The notes under the pieces: model-generated
The model's database searches: none
What the model was told of the DNA's origin: nothing
What the model saw: the letters and a program-made list of their open reading frames with translations, nothing else
Shown here: positions 31,801-35,971 of the stretch, piece by piece
Position numbering within the stretch: position 1 is the first letter of the stretch
Layout of the letters: each line of letters begins with the position of its first letter
NCBI GenBank assembly: GCA_013359345.1
Contig: JABWCA010000010.1
Span: 1-35,971, forward strand
Source: Ignavibacteriaceae bacterium
GTDB lineage: Bacteria > Bacteroidota > Ignavibacteria > Ignavibacteriales > Ignavibacteriaceae
Reading direction: 5' to 3'
Length of the DNA: 35,971 nucleotides
Made by a program: the position numbers and the translations under genes

Positions 31801-34569
31801 TTCATCAAAGAGAAGGCTGTTGTAGTATGTTCCTATCTGCCAGTAAGTTAGTCCCGAACTTCCGAAAAACCCGATGGCGCCCTTGCCGGGCACCTTGATA
31901 AACTGCTCGCCAAAAACATCCTGATTGTCAAAGTGTGCAGTGTAACAGGTAACACTCACTATAAGAGGAAGTCTTCCGCCGTTCTGAAGCGTGTAAATAT
32001 CATTGTTAAGGAATGTGAGATCCCACTGGTAACCGCCGCCGTGTCCGTAATAGTTTGCAAAAACCGCACCTCTGTCAAAAGCTTTTCTGATCTCAAGCGT
32101 TCCGCCCCTGAATGGTTCCTGATCGGGAGCACTCGGGTATCTGAAAATCATGTCTGCATTCAGACCGTTATCACGGAGAAAGTCGGTGTTAAGCCTCATT
32201 GATTCCCTGTTAAACCCGAACTGAAGTTCATCTTCGGCATCAACTCCCGAGGCCATGAGAAGAATATTTTCCTTCCATGGTTTTGTGTTGTCAGAAGGGT
32301 AATTCTCAAGCTTATCAAGGAAGATATTTCCTTCTTCAACCGTTTCAATTGAAATTCTTCCCAGAACCATATCGGGGGTCACATCTTCACCTGTAACTGC
32401 AACAAACCCGTTATCGCTTCCTGCCTGACCATACTGGAATGAGTGGAACGGTATTGATGGCACGAAGTTCTCCCGGCTGTTGGGTAAAATGCCGCGGTAA
32501 TCATAACTCATATCACCTATCAGCACAACATATGAGGGGGCGGGTGACGGGAAATTTTCAAAGGCGTATTTCAGATAGTCTCTGATTGCATAAGGTGACA
32601 TCAGCCCTGCGCCAAACTCATCATAGATCTGGAAAAGGTCTGCAATTTTAATGCGCGGAGAGACAATGGTTTCATCCGGGAAATGCGTCTCCCTGAATGT
32701 TTTCAGCCTCTCTGCAACCTGCATGAATTTTGGATGGGTTATGATGATGTAATCAGCTCCGGCTGAAAGATTCCTCAGGTCAGAACTCTGATCCCTTACA
32801 ATTGAATCAACCGCCGTGCCGTAATTATAATCGATACAGTAATAGTCCTGCGGCTCTGATATTTCATCCTGGAAAAAATTATTCCTGTCTGAACCCGGAA
32901 TGTACATTGTGCTGTCAATAAGCCTTGCCTTAGCGGGGTTAAGCACAATCATTGAATCACCCAGCCACTGGAACAGCCAGTATCTTACTTTACCGGTCTG
33001 CCCCGGAGGTGAGGTAAAGAAATAGCTGTTGCCTGCCACTCTGTTGGTCCGCCAGTAGGTTATCTCATAGCTGTTTATACGTATCTCATCATTTTTCGGG
33101 TTGAGGCACACATTGCCGTCAAGAACCACGGTCATCTGGTTTCCGCTGCTCGGGATCGGAACCGTGTCAACCGAAAAGGTTTTATCGAAGACATAGTTAT
33201 CCTGCCCGTTCCACTTTGCGTTCCCGATAAGATTATCATTGATAAATATGTTGGCGCTGTGCTGATAGTTACAGGGGTATATTGATGTTGTAAGGCTGTG
33301 CATGTTCACCTTGAGCCTGACATCTTTTATATTCGTGTTAAACTGTGGCAGTGTTTCAAATCTGTGCCCGAAGCCGAGATCCTGAACTCCGTTTCTGGCA
33401 TTGGCCTTACCCCAGTACCAGTAATCCCTGCGCTCATCGTTAGCGTATCCGAACCTCTCATAGATCAGATCTTCTTCGAACTTGAGCGTTACGGGAACGG
33501 TCTGAACTGTCGACTGATAATCAGTCGGGAACCCCGATCTTCTCTGATAGTGAAATCCCGAAGTATCGGCCTGATATGAAAACCAGTAAACATTTGACTT
33601 GTTGTAAATGTTAAGACCGGCGTAAGGACTCGGGGTGGCAGGCTTCCCTACAAAATAGAAGAAATCGGTTCCGTTAAAAACACTGTCACCGTTATCAACC
33701 ACGTGAATCGGCACGGGCAAGCCGTCATTAAACATTTCAAGTTTATGGATTCTCACTCCGCCGGTAAGCGGCACTCCCGCATCAACAAGCTCCTGATAGC
33801 TAACCCTGAACACATCTTTTTTATTGACATAGATCTTAAACCAGTCTTTTGAAGGGTTATACCAGTAGCCCGTGAGTTTGGCTGCAGCATCAGAATTCAC
33901 TGCTTTTGCCTTGCCGTAAAACTTCATTGCCGATTTATGATTCACAAGCGATGTGGCTATCATCTCTTCTGTGAGAGGGTCCTTAATATTTTCAACCGTG
34001 ATTCCCGATGTGAAATCATATTTATATTTCAGCTCAAACACCACTTTTGTAAGAAGTGTAAGCTCCCTGTTCACAGGGTTAAACCGGGCGGGATTAATTT
34101 TAATGTTCTGAATTAATGCAAAACGCATCGTGGAGAGATTGTTCAGTTCAACGAACTGTTTTGGGTAGTCTGAATTACTGTAATAAATATCACGGTCAAA
34201 ATAATCGTAAATCTTCTCTTCAGAGCCGTATTCGGTTGCCGGCTCAGGCATTATAAAAACATTCCCCTGCTTTTTAATTTCTGTGCTGATAACCGAAAGC
34301 TCAACCTTCCTGTTGAAAGGAATACCTGCCGTGAGGAAGAACTCAGGGAGCAGCGGCTTGCCGGGTTCCGCATAAATGTAACTGTCAGGGATTATCTTCT
34401 GGTAGGTGTTCCCCGCAACCGTTGTATCGGTCACCCTGTAAACCCCTGTAAAATCCACCTGAATCTTTACAGAATTTTCATCTTCGCTCAGCACTTTAAT
34501 CTGCTGAGAAAAGGTAACAGACATAAAAATAAATGTGAGGATTGTTATTTGCAGGAAGAAATATTTCAT
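28816..34569 (-). CDS. porU: PorU-like C25 (gingipain-family) protease, type IX secretion
   Basis: This 1917-aa secreted protein has a signal peptide (about 1-20), a long N-terminal PorU-like region (about 25-600), a C25 cysteine peptidase domain (about 609-970) with catalytic His843 in 'YYGHGGG' and Cys875 in 'VTCYTAHFD', a CARDB-like Ig domain (about 980-1085), an Fn3-like domain (about 1087-1180), a long repeat-poor beta-rich region (about 1185-1490), further Ig-like domains, and a terminal 'YNYPNPF' sorting-type module (about 1822-1917) ending in a 'GTYLYRLVAK' strand. PorU is the sortase that removes C-terminal signals of type IX cargo and links cargo to the surface. Typical PorU is about 1,100-1,300 aa, so this one carries several hundred extra residues. 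A cargo protease of the same family is the main alternative. It has its own terminator. Confidence 0.8.
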   Translation of the reverse strand: MKYFFLQITILTFIFMSVTFSQQIKVLSEDENSVKIQVDFTGVYRVTDTTVAGNTYQKIIPDSYIYAEPGKPLLPEFFLTAGIPFNRKVELSVISTEIKKQGNVFIMPEPATEYGSEEKIYDYFDRDIYYSNSDYPKQFVELNNLSTMRFALIQNIKINPARFNPVNRELTLLTKVVFELKYKYDFTSGITVENIKDPLTEEMIATSLVNHKSAMKFYGKAKAVNSDAAAKLTGYWYNPSKDWFKIYVNKKDVFRVSYQELVDAGVPLTGGVRIHKLEMFNDGLPVPIHVVDNGDSVFNGTDFFYFVGKPATPSPYAGLNIYNKSNVYWFSYQADTSGFHYQRRSGFPTDYQSTVQTVPVTLKFEEDLIYERFGYANDERRDYWYWGKANARNGVQDLGFGHRFETLPQFNTNIKDVRLKVNMHSLTTSIYPCNYQHSANIFINDNLIGNAKWNGQDNYVFDKTFSVDTVPIPSSGNQMTVVLDGNVCLNPKNDEIRINSYEITYWRTNRVAGNSYFFTSPPGQTGKVRYWLFQWLGDSMIVLNPAKARLIDSTMYIPGSDRNNFFQDEISEPQDYYCIDYNYGTAVDSIVRDQSSDLRNLSAGADYIIITHPKFMQVAERLKTFRETHFPDETIVSPRIKIADLFQIYDEFGAGLMSPYAIRDYLKYAFENFPSPAPSYVVLIGDMSYDYRGILPNSRENFVPSIPFHSFQYGQAGSDNGFVAVTGEDVTPDMVLGRISIETVEEGNIFLDKLENYPSDNTKPWKENILLMASGVDAEDELQFGFNRESMRLNTDFLRDNGLNADMIFRYPSAPDQEPFRGGTLEIRKAFDRGAVFANYYGHGGGYQWDLTFLNNDIYTLQNGGRLPLIVSVTCYTAHFDNQDVFGEQFIKVPGKGAIGFFGSSGLTYWQIGTYYNSLLFDEIFNNREYVSGKAFFKSKVRTPPVGYYRNQIALLTYLGEPLLKLALPSKPDFTLQNSDISVLPENPLTTDSLQIKLKMKNYGVSVDDSVNVKLSFSVGDSSGVIDTKRIKVFANSDSVTFGWRPGVSGLVTLRAEINEDAGVNEDDLTDNSATTSFVVFNISEPNVLRPADGFTTSSGIVKFEFPDIGTYIQRDLVYEIEIDTSLSFENPLIKSGSLNAVDGMLTYSSPQLNNGFYFWRARVFDGENFGRWTTIRTFRITNVIKEGYYVSGEQLKMFDTYNLTYSPENGGYQLNTSLLPPKPENERLIEEIDLTSIAVFDTIGRSCFAMDDKYFYLGEFWYDVQKYKLDGKSKIYRVGTGKPGSGTVKGEYYGPIPGFEEQLRINIFAYQGKVYAPTIDPKKVHRIDPETGVFDTMTIDAGLLNFETGTVQNGYFRVAIFNNLAYNLAEKDTNGKKIIKIRVLDPQANWALVRDYEFPNIESFESISGFFVVDNYFYISEDYYSGYMRAVRLEDGFYSGDWLTWKSKIPSELLRFYAWVYDEQDDKVYATYFRRNSNLPAKISVFAGHYLDANGSLETNPVGPAQSWNKLSYSIKVNNSASLYTVSVLGYNSETKAWDTLQVNPQNGFDLNGLNPREYPYLRLGFGFQDTSYSVSNPMVISDLNIQYDTEIPELEITSSAFEFTPDSLLQGLDITARVRINNISYNKVDSAWVELYLNNENEPMVRQKVAVEPDSFAVVQKVINTSPIIFYNKIRAIVTATDYERFTFNNLSADSFFVVRDSINPTFRITFDGKEILNGDIISKKPEILISLKDNSPLPIDTTQFTLIYKNEPLSFNREDMQFSYQAYPNSEAVIRWTPTLKQGRHTLDVLAKDASNNFFDTTYNRSIFFVYENDDIAQVYNYPNPFRDDTYFTFELRGENVPDELKFRVYTIAGRLIREMDIPKSQLIIGFNKIHWDGRDQDGDEIANGTYLYRLVAKYPDKTKTFDEKLAKVK

Positions 34570-34603
34570 ACTTTACAGCGGAATAATTGATAAATTAACT
34601 TTT

Positions 34604-34633
34604 AAGATAGCACAGGCAGCTGAAATTAAGCAA
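34604..34633 (-). promoter_or_regulatory. possible promoter of the PorU-like gene
   Basis: In the 100-nt gap between the Wzi-like and PorU-like genes, TTG (34633-34631) is followed after 21 nt by TATCTTAA (34609-34602). This also reads as a sigma70-like TTGCTT-N18-TATCTT. The match is only fair. Confidence 0.3.
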
Positions 34634-34669
34634 GCGAAAAAAAGCTGACTCTAATGTAATACGTGCTTA

Positions 34670-35971
34670 TCAGAAATTATTAACCCTGAAACCGAACATG
34701 AAGACGTTTTCGGGTTCGTTATTGTCTTCATATTTGAGCTGCTGGTGCTGATAATTGAGGAATGCACTGAGGGTATGGCTTATAATATACTCGGCGTTCA
34801 GTCTTAAAACGGCTCTGTCTTTCCGCACTCCGTCAAGAAAGGGTGAAATTTCATAAGCTTTGTAAATTGAATTGAAGAAATAAGAACCGCCCACGTTTTT
34901 GACCATCACACCGTTTTCATCATATATGTTATCGCCATGCCTTATGTACTTAAAATCAAGATTTATAGTCAGCCCCGGTGCGGGAAGCATCATAATTCCG
35001 ATATTCACCATATCCGAATTGGGACTTACCGGCACTCCCAGAGGGAATGAATTATTTGTGTATGCCATTGATTCGCCGAGCCCGCTGTGAGTGTAGGTGT
35101 GAGGTCTCACAAAATAATACTCGGTGTAAAGCAGCCATCCTTGCGGGAGGAAATCAAGCAGAGCATCGGTTACATTAAGGCCTGCATGTAAAGACAGCCT
35201 GTTGTTCCAGCGGTCAAACTGCCCGGGTGAAAGATACTCAAAATTTATGTCGTCAAAAGTCAGCGATGTGAAAAATTCGGCTCCTTTTGCAAACACCCAT
35301 GAGAAATCAAATGTTAGGAAAGAATTATCAAGATCATTGCCGGCCCTCTGCGCAGATTCCCAGAAAAGGAACGGATTCAAATAGGCCGCATCAAAAGGAC
35401 GTGATGCATAGAGGATAGTCTGGGTTACGCCAAAATTTATTCCGCCTCCCGGTCTGAACCCTATTCTGTTGCTTGCAATATACTTTGCATCCCGTATTTT
35501 GATATTACCGGTTATGCTGTCAATGAATTGTATGGTTTTGGGCTGAACCAGCCAGCCGTGAATATAGTCGTACGTAAGGAACTTGTATTCAAACCCCATC
35601 TGGATATATTCAAACACCTGCGGATTATCAGACAAAACTGCTTTATTATTGAGCCCTGAACCCCAGAGGATCCGGTTCCTTGCAATTCCCGCATAAAAAA
35701 TGTCATCCTCATATCTGAGGTATCCTTCGGTCCCGTCAAAATAATTTAATCCGGTCTCATTGAAGGTGTAGCTTCTCCTCACATCGGGATCAAGTCTGGC
35801 GATCTCTCGGGTACCCGTATTGACCGAGTTCCATGCGTCGAGTCTTGCTGCCAGATAATCTTTGTACTGTATGTTGAGTGAACCGCCGAATGTGAAAAGA
35901 GGGGCGGATTTACCCGGTGAGTTTTTAAGGTCAGAATAGTAATATTTAGTGTTAAAAACGGGATTTGCCGT
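34670..35971 (-). CDS. Wzi-like outer-membrane beta-barrel protein, 5' end missing
   Basis: The visible 433 residues are the C-terminal part of a protein that stays in frame to the window edge, so its start lies outside. The sequence alternates hydrophobic and polar residues with many aromatic strand ends and a final 'NVFMFGFRVNNF', ending in Phe, all typical of outer-membrane beta-barrels. The order and phrases such as 'SLNIQYKDYLAARL', 'ILWGSGLNNK', 'NRIGFRPGGGINFGVTQT' and 'DAAYLNPFLFW' fit the Wzi capsule-assembly family common in Bacteroidota; in E. coli, Wzi attaches capsule polysaccharide to the surface. A GTG at 35780-35782 could look like a start, but coding sequence continues upstream. 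It precedes the PorU-like gene in the same direction. Confidence 0.72.
   Translation of the reverse strand, partial: TANPVFNTKYYYSDLKNSPGKSAPLFTFGGSLNIQYKDYLAARLDAWNSVNTGTREIARLDPDVRRSYTFNETGLNYFDGTEGYLRYEDDIFYAGIARNRILWGSGLNNKAVLSDNPQVFEYIQMGFEYKFLTYDYIHGWLVQPKTIQFIDSITGNIKIRDAKYIASNRIGFRPGGGINFGVTQTILYASRPFDAAYLNPFLFWESAQRAGNDLDNSFLTFDFSWVFAKGAEFFTSLTFDDINFEYLSPGQFDRWNNRLSLHAGLNVTDALLDFLPQGWLLYTEYYFVRPHTYTHSGLGESMAYTNNSFPLGVPVSPNSDMVNIGIMMLPAPGLTINLDFKYIRHGDNIYDENGVMVKNVGGSYFFNSIYKAYEISPFLDGVRKDRAVLRLNAEYIISHTLSAFLNYQHQQLKYEDNNEPENVFMFGFRVNNF

Overview
The window looks like a chromosomal segment of a Gram-negative bacterium of the Bacteroidota/Chlorobi group, most likely an Ignavibacteria-type lineage. 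The reasons are: (i) type IX secretion proteins (a PorD-family periplasmic protein and a PorU-like C25 protease with an NPF-type C-terminal sorting module); (ii) promoters of the Bacteroidota form, TTG - 20 nt - TAnnTTT(G/T), seen upstream of several genes; (iii) a meso-diaminopimelate-type MurE and a lipoprotein, as expected for a diderm cell. The assignment is inference from protein families and was not checked against a database.

Layout. 80-1543: a small DUF1905 protein and, convergent to it, a PorD-family gene whose stop codon sits in a 9-bp tandem repeat. 1790-17804 (minus strand): an unusually compact division and cell-wall (dcw) operon read mraZ-rsmH-ftsL-ftsI-murE-murF-mraY-murD-ftsW-murG-murC-ftsQ-ftsA-ftsZ. 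Most junctions are ATGA, TGATG or TAATG overlaps. murB and ddl, often found in such clusters, are absent. Upstream of mraZ lie a Bacteroidota-type promoter overlapped by MraZ-like boxes and, about 300 bp away, a second, oppositely oriented GTGGGGAA array with 10-bp phasing.

18306-21049: a class D beta-lactamase behind an RsmB-type rRNA methyltransferase gene (minus strand), and a divergent M15 peptidoglycan-peptidase lipoprotein. 21064-22973: a two-gene Septu-like (PtuA ATPase plus PtuB HNH) defence module on the minus strand, whose HNH protein appears to lack several of the usual Cys/His positions. 23236-28389: an operon glmS - cyclic-2,3-diphosphoglycerate-synthetase-family GTPase - carbamate kinase - ornithine carbamoyltransferase, closed by a clear terminator. 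No arginine deiminase gene accompanies it in the window.

28816-35971: a very large (1917 aa) PorU/gingipain-like C25 protein with its own strong terminator, preceded by the 3' part of a Wzi-like outer-membrane beta-barrel gene that runs off the window. The recurring theme is envelope biogenesis: precursor synthesis (GlmS, Mur enzymes, MraY), septal assembly (Fts proteins), remodelling and beta-lactam tolerance (M15 enzyme, OXA-like enzyme), and outer-membrane secretion and surface anchoring (PorD, PorU, Wzi). No tRNA, rRNA, CRISPR array or insertion sequence was recognised.
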